Positions 33,757-45,480 are shown, counted from the first letter of the stretch. The stretch: 64,000 nucleotides of DNA from Ostrinia nubilalis (GCF_963855985.1 NC_087107.1:3720001-3784000); one strand, 5' to 3'. Numbers and translations are program-made. Notes: generated from the letters alone by a model not told the origin.

Positions 33757-34010
33757 TCCACTAGGTGGGCCAACGATCTGGTGAAGGTCGCGGGAGGTGC
33801 CTGCCTGGATGCAGCGGCGGTCTTTGTGGAAATCCTTGGGGGAGGCCTTTGTCCAGCTGTGGACGTCATTTGGCTGAAAGGAACGATGTCTACGAGGTGG
33901 ACCGACGATCTGGTGAAGGTCGCTGGAGGTGCCTGCCTGGATGCGGGCAGCGCAGGACCGATTGTTATGAAAATCCTTGGGTTTTTGTCCAGCAGTGGAC
34001 GTCATAAGCT
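33757..34010 (+). mobile_element. Two head-to-tail RTE tails, (GAAC)n type
   Basis: Two units of about 125 bp each carry GATCTGGTGAAGGTCGC, GGTGCCTGCCTGGATGC and a GTGGACGTCAT end. The first ends GGCTGAAAGGAACG and the second starts within a few bases. The second has lost the GGGGGAGGCC segment. Open frames across both are LINE remnants, not a gene. Confidence 0.75.
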
Positions 34011-35273
34011 TTAATAATGGGGTATTCAGTTATTGACACGGTGAACTTTATGCTTCTCTATCACCACTTAAATATTTTTTTGAGTGATGTTATTAAAATC
34101 TGCCCAAATATAATTTCAAGAATGTCGAGATTATTGGATAATTGAACAGTCAATGCCTGAACATCTTAAAAATGTTAGAACTCAACTGTTTCTGGGGTCG
34201 GGATAATTCTATACAAAGTCTCAGTAGATCTTTTTACCAATCAGTAGATACCTATTGGGAAACACTAGTAGGACATACATAGAAGAGCAATAATGATTAC
34301 CGAACGATGATTTGAATGTCAATTTGCGCAAAATCGGAACTGAATAGCTGATAAAAATAAAACTTTAACACCATTCCATCGTCTGACCTGACATTTAGAC
34401 CTTTCAGGAAGGCTCGAGCTTACGATTACATAATTAGGATAGCCTCTTGCAGAATACTTTCCAAACCTGTTGCGCTCGCGCAGTTTATGTCGATGATATA
34501 ATAAAAAAATCGCTCGGATTGTGGGACTTGACATATATGCCCATTTTTGGGGTTGGCAATTTGGATCATTTGTTTTTAAATGTCCTGTGTCATGTCAATG
34601 TATCGTTGACATTTCAGTCAAATGATGTCCACTGCTGGACAAAGAATATAATGTGTGTGTGAGAATAGGTTATGGATAAGCTAATATGAATAGTTGAAAT
34701 GGTATTTTAACCATAACCATCTCAAGTCTATTGTGGTTGGCCTTATAAAGTTACAATAGGGCTGTAAATCAGCAAATCCCATCAAAAGTTGCAAATATTG
34801 AGTCCATTATAAGGGCCATATAACATGAGTGAAGTTATCATGTAATGTAGATACTTATTTAATAATATTAATTTAAGTATAGTGGTTTAAGAGAATTTCA
34901 GTCAAATTTGATTTGTGAGGATAATTTTTTTACCCATATTTAATTCTATACAATATTCATGTCAATAACATTTTCTTACGTTTCTTTGTTAAATTTTTTC
35001 TTACATCGAAGTTTCAGATTTTAGAGACATCCGGAATTTAGCTCCAATATCCGATGTTTTTAAATAGTATTGTCCGGTTTTGTTGTGGCAGCTCTACTTA
35101 ATATACACCAAATGCGGAATCGACTCGATGTATATCAATTCATGTTGCAGTGCGAATTCGTTTGACCGAGTTACGTCACAGAGGTCAACGGCCCAAGCAC
35201 CTCCAAGCATCTATTTGTACGTGGTGCAGCCACAATCGTTTATGGGAGACTGATTTTAGAGTCGCTCGAAAGC
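34011..35273. other. Unassigned stretch
   Basis: A 23-base minus-oriented RTE scrap (GATGTCCACTGCTGGACAAA) lies at 34624-34646. No gene or other element recognised. Confidence 0.35.
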
Positions 35274-35351
35274 TTACGATCACTTTTGACATTATGTTTA
35301 AAACTTAATGCTTGGTTACGATCACTTTTGACATTGATGTTTAAAACTTAC
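35274..35351 (+). repeat. Two-unit local direct duplication
   Basis: TTACGATCACTTTTGACATT then ATGTTTAAAACTTA occurs twice, about 51 bases apart. Confidence 0.6.
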
Positions 35352-35551
35352 TTTATTTAACACAAGTATTGGATCGTGTTGATTCATACTAGATTCAAAT
35401 TCAAGACTATTCTAGAATCTATTTTGAGCTTAAGTTTGGTTGAATGTCATGTCATTAATTAGGTCCGCGTACTTCAAAACACATCTCAAAATTCGATTCA
35501 ATCTCAGTCATGCTTAAATTTTGTCCTGGAATGGTCTGATCTTTGAATTCA

Positions 35552-35612
35552 TCATCATCTCAGCCATAGGACGTCCACTGCTGAACATAGGCCTCCCCCA
35601 ATGCTCTCCATG
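35552..35612 (-). mobile_element. RTE LINE 3' tail, (ATG)n type
   Basis: Only 61 bp: TCATCATCTCAGCCATAGG through CCTCCCCCAATGCTC on the plus strand. Perfect 10-bp duplication TTTGAATTCA at 35542-35551 and 35613-35622. Confidence 0.85.
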
Positions 35613-35942
35613 TTTGAATTCAACCAAACCAAATTAGTTATAAGCATCTTTTACTAATAACGCTCCTAAAACAGTTTCAATTTTGTGTGTCGCTTTAAAA
35701 TAAAAGCTTTTTTTATTAAAGTAAAGGAAATTATCAAAGATTTATGAAGAGAGAAAAAAAAGGCAACTATTGGTTTTAGAATTGATGATTTGCAGTTGTA
35801 TTTTTCCTAAATAAGTGGTAATTTTATGTAGTGTAACTGTGCCTATTTAATAAATAAATTATTTAGGCTCTATATGTGAAAACATGTTAATGGTTAAAAG
35901 TTTCTTAAAATGTTTGTCTACATAGTTAATAAAACAAATAAA

Positions 35943-36191
35943 TCTTTGGACAATTTCACACAGCGCCAGCTAGCCCCAAAGTAAGCAACTTAATGCTTGT
36001 GTTATGGGTGCTAGCTTAACGGATATACTACTTATATACTTTTTTTTAAATAAATACATATTATACATAGTAACACCCAGACCCGTCATAGAAATTAAAA
36101 TTCATCATTTCAATTTCTGCTCGGCCGGGCATCGAACCCGGGACCTCTCGGCATAATAGATCGTTCTGAGCCACTACACCAAACGGCCGAC
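35943..36191 (-). repeat. tRNA-derived SINE
   Basis: The minus-strand head has GTTTGGTGTAGTGGCTCAGA (A-box-like) and GGTCCCGGGTTCGATGCCC (B-box-like), followed by a body containing TCTGGGTGTTACTATGTATA and TTAGCTAGCACCC-type text, ending in an AAATAAAACAAATAAATC-like AT tail. The tRNA cloverleaf is incomplete. Confidence 0.7.
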
Positions 36192-36576
36192 AATACACTG
36201 TATTGTTTTCCTTGTAAAATAAATAAATAAATAAACTACTCAGCAGTAACTTATTATGTTGCCCTAATTAATATTTCATTCCGATGTTTTCACGTTCTTA
36301 TAAATCAATCATGAAGTTACAATAGAAAAAGGTTCAAGAGTTGAGAAACAATTAATTAATTTAAACATAACACAATTAATTTCCTGATTAAACAATGGGT
36401 GTCTTTACACATTTGTTATCACAATTTCTCATAAATATTTTGTTATTTATTAGTTTACTAACCCACATTTATCTACGACTGATTTAGTAATCAAAGCATC
36501 TGATAAAAAGTGTTCATAAAAATTAAAACTTTTATAAAGTAGTATTTTAATTTATATGAAAAGCTTGACAGTTTCA
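36192..36576. other. AT-rich stretch with (AAAT)n
   Basis: A short (AAAT)n run at about 36218-36233. No other feature recognised. Confidence 0.4.
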
Positions 36577-36721
36577 CGCCCGTATTCACAAACGTACTAT
36601 GAGGTCTCACCGTGCGCGTGGACGCACAGGGTAGCACACGAACAAATCACAGAGCTCTATTCAACGCTGTGCGTTCGATTTGCTGCTTCACTTAAGCAAG
36701 CATCGTTTGTGAGTACGGACG
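36577..36721. mobile_element. 3-bp-TSD MITE (copy 3 of 3)
   Basis: Ends CGCCCGTATTCACAAACG and CGTTTGTGAGTACGGACG (18-bp TIR, two mismatches); TCA on both sides (36574-36576 and 36722-36724). Confidence 0.8.
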
Positions 36722-37172
36722 TCAGAGTTTAAGTTGTAGGTAAACCGTAAACTTCCTTAGAAGCTTCACAAAGATCTCTCACTTTTTTATTTGAACCAAC
36801 AAATCTGGCAGTAGGTAGCTTGAGGTCATCGGTTCATCGAGCATCGAGTATCTTACACTATATTGACTCAGACGTGATCTCCATTCGACAATCCTTTTAC
36901 TGCATCAGTGCTTAAATGCAAGGCTCAACCAGTGGATTGTACTCAGTAGTTAGTACTAAGTACAAGCACAAAAGCTGCTCTGCCAGGGTTGTCATATTAA
37001 AATAAAATATTTCTATCGATGCAAAGATTATACCCTACATAATCACCTAGTACCCCTTTCACGTTACGTGGTCAACTTAATGATTTGAGCTCGCAAGATC
37101 CACAATTTAAAAATAGAATGTAACTTATGACAGACTTCTTTTTTTAGAATATATTTTAGTATGGCCAAAATA

Positions 37173-37690
37173 CACTCGACGTCAAATAAATCGCACCTCC
37201 CGCGACAAGCATTTTCAAACGTATGCATCCCCACTTCCCACCACTATTGGTACCATTTAAAAGCCTAGTTCTAACCTTCATTTCATTAAAGGAAAGGTTT
37301 TTACCCCAAAAATGTGTCTTTAGAAGGATCCAGAGTCACTTCTTTAAAAAATAGGTAGTTACGCTAGAGCCAACTTTTATGGCTATAAAACTGTTAAGTT
37401 GGGTTTAATTGCTATCCATCTGTTAAAGAGGACACGTGAGATCATTATTTGGTTTTATAACCATAAAAATTGGTCTAATTGATCCCATAGGTGGGCCCAA
37501 AGTGAGGTATTTTTTCAAGTCACATTTATGGTATATGTTAATCATTTATTAAGAAATTAAATGTGTTTTTCTTTAAGGATATTTATTGGGCTTTCAAATA
37601 ACACCAATATTGTTGGGGCACCATGATTGTGTCAGAAGAAAATCGTTAAAGTTCGCGTCGCGGAAGGTGCGGTTTATTTGATGTTGAGTA
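37173..37690. mobile_element. 516-bp TA-flanked MITE (copy 2 of 3)
   Basis: Starts CACTCGACGTCAAATAAATC and ends with the inverted counterpart; TA on both sides (37171-37172 and 37691-37692). Very similar to copy 3 at 46963, so these two are younger than, or of a different subfamily from, copy 1. Confidence 0.85.
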
Positions 37691-37998
37691 TATATGAGGT
37701 GTCTCAATACTCCAAAAGTTGAGGTCGTTAGCGAATCGAAGTATCTTAGTAGAAGGAACTTTTGTTTATCTTTTTGATAACGAGTTAAGAATCCCTAAAG
37801 ATATTTTTTAAGGACCTTGTCAATTATTGTGCATTAAAGAAGAATCCCCAAAGAGATATCATTCTTTTAAATACCTTTTTAATTGTTGTGTAATAAGCAA
37901 TAGTCAAATAAAAAAATGTCTGGTTCTTATACTAAGAAAATGGCAGTTAAGACGCTGAATTAATAATTGTTTTCAAAAAATATAAAGCATATCTTTTT

Positions 37999-38415
37999 GG
38001 GTCCGTGGCCGAGTCCCCCAGTATTTGACGCACCCGTGGTGGACGCCCCCGATTTAAATAAATTTAATATCATATTTTTTTCGGATTTTGCACTAAGTAC
38101 AGTCAACGAAAAAAGTTTCACAAGCTAATTATTATACTAAACTATGCATGTTTGACGCTATTTATGCAATCTGGGAGCAAAATTTTAACCCAAAACCAGC
38201 AGTAGTAAGAAACAAAAAACTTTTGTAGGAATTATTTTCATTTCATTAGATTCATTTTTGTGTTTAATTCTACTGGCCTAATAAATATTTATTCGTTTAT
38301 AAACATTTTTGTGCCTGACTGTACATTTGATTAAAAATTGCTTCAAATCGAATTTAACTGACCGGGGGCGTCGACCACGGGTGCGTCGAAAACTGGGGGA
38401 CTCGGCCACGGACCC
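37999..38415. mobile_element. 417-bp hAT-like MITE with 8-bp duplication
   Basis: Terminal inverted repeats of about 55 bp begin GGGTCCGTGGCCGAGTCCCC. The 8-bp duplication ATCTTTTT is perfect (37991-37998 and 38416-38423). Eight-base duplications are typical of hAT (also P) elements. The interior includes a family X segment at 38213-38282. No transposase frame. Confidence 0.8.
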
Positions 38416-38711
38416 ATCTTTTTATTCATTTGGGCATCAATTTTATTATTCTGAATCCATTTTACTCTACAGCCAGTGCGTCAACATCGCCATTTATTTA
38501 ACGCAAAATAATATAAATATTATATAATCACAGAATTACAGTTAATTAATTCATTATATGTTCCGCGAGTGAGACTAAATGACCAGTCATTCAGGAAACG
38601 CCTTCAGTTCCACACGACCTTTGAACTTTGTCAACACCTTCTCTATAAGTACTAAAATTACTGTGTTCACTAATTACTTATTGAGTATTAATTATTCCTT
38701 CTCATTTTAAG

Positions 38712-38770
38712 TAACTAGCTTTCCGCCCATCGCTTCGCCCGCTTAGACTACAGGTTTTGGCTGTAGATTA
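38712..38770 (-). mobile_element. Helitron-like 3' end remnant
   Basis: AACTAGCTTTCCGCCCATCG then CTTCGCCCGC is the reversed CTAG end with its GC-rich subterminal part. The remaining body to 39134 is not recognisable; AAAGATGGCGCTGTAACGG near 38937 is notable but unassigned. Confidence 0.4.
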
Positions 38771-39147
38771 CATCTCCAAATTAGATTTAAAACCATTTTA
38801 ATATCCCATTTCTTGATGCTGGTTCTTTATTTTATATTTTTATTGACTCAAAATTACTAAAACACCACGTATTAGTACGTATTTTACTTGTATTACGTGA
38901 ACGTCAAACGTGTTCTTCATTTCGCCGCGTTACCAAAAGATGGCGCTGTAACGGTTTCTGACTTGCGCTATCAGAGTTTTTTTTCCGTACTTGACTACTG
39001 TGGATACTGTCGCTGGGCTGTATGGTGCTAATAGATAGCAGTGGGGTAGGCAGTGGATAAAACATGTTTATGAAGTACACAATTTTTGAAGTGACAAACT
39101 GAGTTGATTAGATCTTCTTTAGTTTGTCGCAAATAATCGTTTGCTAT

Positions 39148-40634
39148 ACGAGATTAGGATGGCTCTCAAACAGCTAAAGAACAACAAGGCACCGGGTGAT
39201 GACGGAATAACATCGGAGCTTCTGAACGCGGGTGGAACACCGATACTGAAAGTCCTTCAGAGACTCTTTAACTCCGTCTTACTCCAGGGAACTACGCCAG
39301 AGGCATGGAACAGAAGCGTGGTGGTGCTCTTCTTCAAGAAAGGTGATATGACCTTGCTGAAGAATTACAGACCCATCTCGCTTCTGAGTCATGTCTACAA
39401 ACTGTTTTCGAGAGTCATCACGAACCGTCTCGCGCGTAGGTTCGATGACTTCCAGCCTCCCGAACAAGCCGGATTCCGAAAAGGTTATAGTACCATAGAC
39501 CACATCCATACGCTGCGACAGGTTATACAGAAGACTGAGGAGTATAACTTGCCACTATGCTTGGCGTTCGTGGACTATGAGAAGGCCTTCGATTCGATTG
39601 AGACTTGGGCAGTGCTACAATCTCTCCAGCGGTGCCGTATTGACTATCGGTATATCGAGGTGCTGAAGTGCTTGTACAAAAACGCCACCATGTCGGTCCG
39701 AGTACAGGAGCAGAGCACGAAGGCGATTCCACTGCAGCGAGGCGTTAGGCAGGGAGATGTTATATCTCCGAAACTGTTCACCGCTGCATTGGAGGACGCT
39801 TTCAAGCTCCTGGAATGGAAAGGATTCGGCATAAACATTAATGGCGAGTACATCACTCACCTTCGGTTTGCCGACGATATTGTGGTCATGGCAGAATCGT
39901 TGGAAGATCTTGGCACAATGCTCGAAGACCTTAATCGAGTTTCCCAACAGGTAGGCCTGAGGATGAACATGGACAAAACGAAGCTTATGTCGAATATCCA
40001 TGTTGCGCCCTACCCAGTTTCAGTTGGGAGCTCAATTCTCGAGATTGTCGACAAGTATGTCTACCTCGGACAAACGATCCAGCTAGGTAGGTCCAATTTC
40101 GAGAAGGAGGTCAATCGTCGAATCCAACTCGGCTGGGCAGCGTTCGGGAAACTACGTAACATCTTTTCGTCCAAAATACCCCAATGCCTGAAGACGAAAG
40201 TCTACAATCAATGTGTGTTACCAGTGATAACTTATGGCTCGGAAACGTGGCCTCTCACTATAGGCCTTATACAGAAGCTCAAAGTTGCACAGCGTGCTAT
40301 GGAGAGGGCTATGCTTGGTGTTTCTTTGCGAGATCGAATCAGAAATGAGGAAATCCGTAAACGAACTAAAGTCGCTGACATAGCCCGACGGATTAGCAAG
40401 CTGAAGTGGCAATGGGCAGGGCACATAGTGCGCAGAACTGACGGCCGATGGGGCAGCAAGGTTCTGGAATGGAGGCCGCGTACCGGAAGGCGCAGCGTGG
40501 GACGTTCACCTACAAGGTGGACCGACGACATCGTGAAGGTAGCAGGGAAGCGCTGGATGCAGGCCGCTACCAATCGATCAATGTGGAAAGCATTAGGGGA
40601 GGCCTATGTTCAGCAGTGGACGTTCTATGGCTGA
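39148..40634 (+). CDS. RTE reverse transcriptase, N-truncated ORF
   Basis: An uninterrupted frame of about 495 codons with no frameshift. Counting from the TTG at 39141, RT landmarks are NNKAPGDDG (14-22), YRPISLL (76-82), QAGFRKG (109-115), motif A VDYEKAFD with Asp145 (144-151), motif B RQGDVISP (203-210), motif C FADD with Asp245/246 (243-246), MDKTKL (277-282) and YLGQ (308-311). All catalytic aspartates are present. The C-terminal part (KLKWQWAGHIVRR, RWTDDIVKVAG) is the RTE-type tail domain. The first residues of the open frame lie in the target duplication, so no native start exists. Overlapping minus-strand frames are shadows. Confidence 0.9.
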
Positions 40635-40653
40635 CATGATGATGATGATGATG
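39148..40653 (+). mobile_element. 5'-truncated RTE-clade LINE insertion
   Basis: The master copy for the many short tails in this window. The 13-bp target duplication AATCGTTTGCTAT is perfect at 39135-39147 and 40654-40666, so the insertion spans exactly this interval and is probably recent. It starts inside ORF2, with the apurinic-type endonuclease and promoter missing, and ends in (ATG/GAT)n, the microsatellite tail typical of RTE elements. It cannot move by itself. Confidence 0.92.
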
Positions 40654-40666
40654 AATCGTTTGCTAT

Positions 40667-40984
40667 GAACTTAAAAAGGAGTTTTACATAAACCTTTAAT
40701 CATGTAGTGAGAGTGTACGAGTATGTCATGTTTTACATGTTTAAAAGTTAAGTGTGTACTGTAGTAGTTTATTGTTGTTTAATTTGAGTTAAGTACTTTA
40801 CCTTACTCAAAATAGTGTGGTGTTTGAACTTAAGCATTTCCACACTAATACATCCCTAAGAAATAAGAATATATAGAATAGATATAAGAGTTATATCTGC
40901 TGTCTTGAACTTTTTAGAACTTTTAAAGTAAATTACATATCGTATGTAACGGAAGCTCTCAAAATAAGCTTCTGTTCTTGTAAC
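40667..40984. other. AT-rich stretch, nothing recognised
   Basis: No supported feature. Confidence 0.4.
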
Positions 40985-41115
40985 ATCTTTCATTAATGCT
41001 CCGCTTCTATTGGCCACATCATGATGTTATACATAGAGCCTTTCTCGATAAATAAGCTATTACAGCTAACAAATGAAAGTATTTTTCAGTACAATAGAAT
41101 TAAAACAACCCTGCA
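40985..41115 (-). mobile_element. Helitron-like family B fragment
   Basis: ATTAATGCTCCGCTTCTATT then GCCTTTCTCGATAAATAAGC match blocks of 14777-14942 and 28410-28535. Ends not preserved. Confidence 0.45.
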
Positions 41116-41486
41116 GATTATACGTATAGTTTTTAAGACTGTTTTTCGTACACCCTGTATAAGTAACCATGTGAATTGCGCCTTTTACGTTGACCCCGTA
41201 GTAAAAGTTGTTTGCGATCTTATTCGCTTCTGTCAAAATTGCACATAAGTATTATATTATAACATCGTAGTTTTTTATGTCCATATGTATGTGCCCTGGT
41301 TACTCATATACATATAAGCGGCACTGGGTCAATCATACTTTGATTATACAATCATTCGGATGCTACGAGTATTTTCAAAGTAGATTCTAGTTACAAAAGT
41401 GTTCTTCGTTTTATTGTTAATTAAAATAACGGAGTAATTAGTTCATAAATAATGGCATTTGTTTTTAGTAATTTGTTTTGTAATAT

Positions 41487-41783
41487 CTTTTTTTTAATCC
41501 ACAACGAGGAAAGCTCTTGGCCTGTATCTCACCTGATGGTAAGTGACGATCAGGCCGAAGGTGGAAGCGAGCTTCACCCGGAATCCTCATCCACGGAGGA
41601 ACTGGCTATCTTACCTCTAACTGCCGGAACACAACTATGCTGTTAACATTATTGTTATGGCGACAAACTTAGGTAAGATGGTGGTAGCTAGCCAGGCGGA
41701 CTTGAACAAGCCCTACCACCAACCAAACCGAACAGAAAAATCTGCCCCCACTGGGAATCGAACCCGGTACCTCTGCGTCTGAA
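41487..41783 (-). repeat. tRNA-derived SINE, near full length
   Basis: Mirror of the SINE at 44568-44883. On the plus strand it runs from the T-rich tail through ATCCACAACGAGGAAAGCTC, TCACCTGATGGTAAGTGACG, CTAGCCAGGCGGACTTG to the T-arm-like ACTGGGAATCGAACCCGG. The head breaks off before the A box, so it is slightly 5'-truncated. Confidence 0.75.
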
Positions 41784-42879
41784 TGTGTAATTATTTATCA
41801 TCACTCAATTATTGTAAATATTTACTTTGGTCCATGTAATAAGTCTATCACTGAATGAATGGCTGAGATCTAAGTATGTATTACACGTCTAATTCAATTT
41901 CCAATATACATATAATATGATATGATATCCAATTCGGACGGTAAAATGGCTCTAAGTAGATATGTCTACAGTGTATGTATGGCATCAAACTACATAATAA
42001 TATTAATGTTACGAAAACCTGTCACCTCTAATAAAAGACTACGATTTTATTTTTATAAGTATGTAGTACGTGATCACAAACAACTTAACTTTTATTACCC
42101 AATTAACTTTGAAACTCATGCATTCAACTAAATCAAAGTCAAAAACACTTTCCTCATCACTGGTAATGCAAAACTATTTAAATCACCGAATCCGGTCTAG
42201 GGCAATTAATTTAATTAAACCATACATTTATTACAACTAGGAGTCTTGACATAATTGATTAATATTGCTGTAAATAATCGCCGACTGTTGCGAAAGATTC
42301 GATTGGCGTTTATAATCGAGAAACAATGTCCAAGCTCGAGAAAGCTACATTTTTTCTTTTACTAAAGTCAAGGACTACTATTTTCTAATAAAAACTGTTA
42401 CCTTTTCGCATTTTTTCAAACGGACTAGGCTATGTTCGTGACCTGATTAGACCAAAAAAAATATTGATGAGGTAGAGCGAATCAGCTTCCGTTATTCACA
42501 CTCTCTGAATATACTTAAAACTCTGGATTATACAAATGAAATCAAAATTTTTTATTCAATTTTAACCAGTATTTTGGGACTTATGATCGTCAACTATAGG
42601 ATAAATAGTTAGCCGATGGGACACTTTACAGTATTCCTATATTCAAGAATGTTTTATTTTGTGATGATAACTGATAAATAGTTAAACATCGCATCGTTCT
42701 ACTTAAACAATATTATTACTTATCATGGTGCCTCAAACTTCATATTAAATCTATTAAGTGGATATTTTTTCTTCCTTCATTAATTCACCTACAGTGGTTA
42801 TTTGGAAACTCATGTACAAAAATTTGTATTAAGTAAACCTCTTAGCATAAGATCGTCGCTAACAATAGATAGGCCTAAG
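41784..42879. other. AT-rich stretch, nothing recognised
   Basis: About 1.1 kb with no supported gene or element. Confidence 0.4.
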
Positions 42880-43050
42880 TCAAGGCTCAGACCACCGATT
42901 TTTAGTTGAACGATAGTTGGGATTCTAATTTGTCTAAAGAATCGGCTGATACCAAATCGGTGTAATGTGCGTACTTTCATACATCTCCATACTGATGAAC
43001 AGCCCGACCTAACTATCAGCCAGCTAAAAGTCGGTGGTCTGTGCTTAGGC
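42880..43050. mobile_element. Foldback MITE with CAGACCACCGA ends
   Basis: Left CAGACCACCGATTTTTAGTT and right, reverse complemented, CAGACCACCGACTTTTAGCT pair, and the pairing continues to GATAGTTGGG / CCGACCTAACTATC. No ORF. Outermost bases uncertain. Confidence 0.55.
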
Positions 43051-44454
43051 TAAGTTCATTCGAAATGCAAATAATTTTTAGCAAGCAAATAATTTTTTTC
43101 CAAAAAATTCAGTAATGTTTTCAAGGTGCCTTGGCCTCATTACCATGCCCTACACGCTGACCCAGACTTTGTCTGTTTAGTACATTACGTTTGTTCCAGC
43201 CATTAAAACAAAGTTGAGGTGAAGGACCGTGTCGTAATGACCTGCAGTTAGTATTATAATTGGGGTTATAAATAATAAACTGGTCATTTGATTATGTTCT
43301 GCTAAGCAGCTAACTATTACAATTTAGAAGAGTCATAATTTAGGTAGTATATCTTTTTAACGCCATTATGCAACCCTGGTTGATACACGAGTGGTTTACT
43401 ATCACTCTAGATTTTTTTCTTGAATTCTCCGTTATCATACCGCGAACGTACTAACTTTAGAATTTATCAGAGCCCTTGAAGCAAAATGTTTCTTCTACCA
43501 GATAAAAATCGTCACAGAATCAATGAAAGGTCTACCTTGAAGTTCAATACTGTAGTAGTATTATGTTCTAAAATGGAGACGAAACATTCAATTAGGTATC
43601 ATGTGACTAACTAGATTATAACTAATCATGTTTTGAATCGCCAAAAGTGGGGGATCTCATAGTTATGTCAAATGCAGATTTTAATAAAATCTACGAATTA
43701 GAAGCGACCGCGAGTTTTGCTAGGAAATTGGCCAACCTGTTCGCGACATATTTTTATTTGATATAAAATAGTTTTCATATAATAAACAGATGAGTGCAGA
43801 TCACTTCTAATCCGGATCTTAGAGTCGTCTCAGTTTTATCAATGCATTTTGCTTAAATCGCATAATTATGCAACTTTATATCTGGTTGCGGAACGAGCGT
43901 TGTGCGCCCGCGCATCCGCGTTCGTTTTCCTCAGTATTACGCATTTTGTTAAACTTCTCGTGTGATATTTCCCTCTCTGACCAATTGATCCTTACACAAG
44001 ATCTGAATAAACGTAACTGTGTAACTTGTTACGTTGGACTGTAAAGTTAGTGGCGTTTGCTTAAGAAAAGTGCTTAAGTAATATTTAATTAGGGGTACAA
44101 AAAGTAGGCAACAAAATAAAAAGAAGAGAGAGCAGTGTTGAATAGTGGCGTACTTTGGTGAAAACATGTCCACCATTGGACTTACAACAGATGTGTTTAT
44201 TAATACTGTTTCTAGCCTGAAATTTATATTTGATGTAGATAGAACCAGCATGGCACCAGAATAGATGGTGGAAGCTTATGATCACCCGTGGACCAAATGG
44301 ATGTTTCATAAAACTCATCATAAAAGATAAGAGAGTCGAACCATAACTTCGAACTCCTCCCATGTTCTTCTGATTAATTTCACTGCGGATCCAATGACAG
44401 TTTAACTTTCCCCCGGGACAAACTTGACATTCACTGGTTGGGTTTTATTGGCGG
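43051..44454. other. Unassigned stretch
   Basis: Includes a small CpG-rich patch at 43884-43925 (GTGCGCCCGCGCATCCGCG). Minus-strand frames of 92-100 codons at 43949-44363 lack recognisable domains. No gene called. Confidence 0.35.
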
Positions 44455-44520
44455 TCAAGCTGTAGATCCTGGCTACACAGGAGTTGCAGCGGTGGGGACG
44501 AGAGGTGGGAATAGTCCCGA
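44455..44520 (+). repeat. Repeat shared with 27770-27850
   Basis: AGTTGCAGCGGTGGGGACGA then GAGGTGGGAATAGTCCCG. Unidentified retroelement fragment. Confidence 0.45.
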
Positions 44521-44567
44521 TATTATGATTAATAAATCACACAGCTCGTTCGAGAACTCAAGACCGC

Positions 44568-44883
44568 CTCTGTGGTCTAGTGGTAAGACCACCTGCTTTA
44601 GACGCAGAGGTCCCGGGTTCAGGGGCAGATTTTTCTGTTCGGTTTGGTTGGTGGTAGGGCTTGTTCTAAGTCCGCCTGGCTAGTTACCACCATCTTACCT
44701 AAGTCTGTCGCCATAACAACAATGTTAACAGCATTGTTGTGTTCCGGCAGTTAGAGGTAAGATAGCCAGTTCCTCTGTGGTTGAGGATTCCGGGTGAAGC
44801 TCGCTTCCACCTTCGGCCTGATCATCACTTACCATCAGGTGAGATACAGGCCAAGAGCTTCCTCGTTGTGGTTAAAAAAAAAG
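44568..44883 (+). repeat. tRNA-derived SINE, full length
   Basis: The tRNA-like head has an A box (TGGTCTAGTGGTAAGAC) and B box (GGTCCCGGGTTCAGG). The body of about 220 bp includes GGTGGTAGGGCTTG, AGTTAGAGGTAAGATAGCC and CCTTCGGCCTGATCATCAC, and a poly-A tail closes it. The T arm is broken, so it is not a working tRNA. Reversed or partial copies are at 18688, 26169 and 41487, making this the commonest SINE here. Confidence 0.85.
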
Positions 44884-45092
44884 AAAAAAGAACTGTTATA
44901 AAATCAACATTTTAAATTATTTTTAGACATAAACAATTAATAACCAGGTTGTCATCTGTGAGAGACCGTAAACAACATTCTATAAGATCTCGGCCATTCT
45001 GAAACATTCTGCCCGGTTTGGTTTCGCGGAATAATACCGGGTGGCGTAATCAGTCTAGTTCGTAAGATCCGGGGCAGATTGATATGATTATA

Positions 45093-45480
45093 CAGGGTGT
45101 TAAGACATAGGTATGAGATTAAACAGTCCAGGTTGTTTTATTTGCTATGCTTCATAGTTAAAAGCAAAGGATTTCTTCCCTGAATTGTCACAAAATTAAA
45201 TTTGAAAGTTGAAAAGCCAAAATAAATAAATGAAAATTTGCTGAAACACCACAACATTAATTTAACTAAACTGATTATGTGTAAACACTGTGATAAAAAA
45301 AATACAGTCGTTAGCTTATACCCAAATTATCCTTATATATTGGTTTACGGCCCCTAACTTTACTGAACAAATTAATATCGGAGTACAAAGATGAACATGA
45401 TTAAGGTTAAATGTGTTGTCGTTTTATAAAAAGTGGTTCAATTCACAGCTTAATTTTAGTCCAAAACCTTCTACACCCTG
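45093..45480. mobile_element. 388-bp TA-flanked element, short TIR
   Basis: Ends CAGGGTGT and ACACCCTG, with TA on both sides (45091-45092 and 45481-45482). The inverted match is only about 8 bp. Same terminal motif as 54844-55107, but the interiors differ. No transposase. Confidence 0.55.

Noticed and set aside
33754..34014. Open frames in both orientations that could be read as a small gene
   Set aside because: The sequence is two tandem RTE tails, and the frames follow the LINE C-terminus.
39279..40573. Minus-strand and alternative-frame ORFs of 63-128 codons
   Set aside because: They lie wholly within the RTE polymerase frame and are shadows of its GC-richer coding sequence.
43949..44363. 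Minus-strand ORFs of 92-100 codons
   Set aside because: No recognisable domain, overlapping frames and no splice or promoter support.
44568..44640. tRNA gene
   Set aside because: GCCTCTG can pair with CAGGGGC, but that segment overlaps the T arm, leaving no complete cloverleaf.
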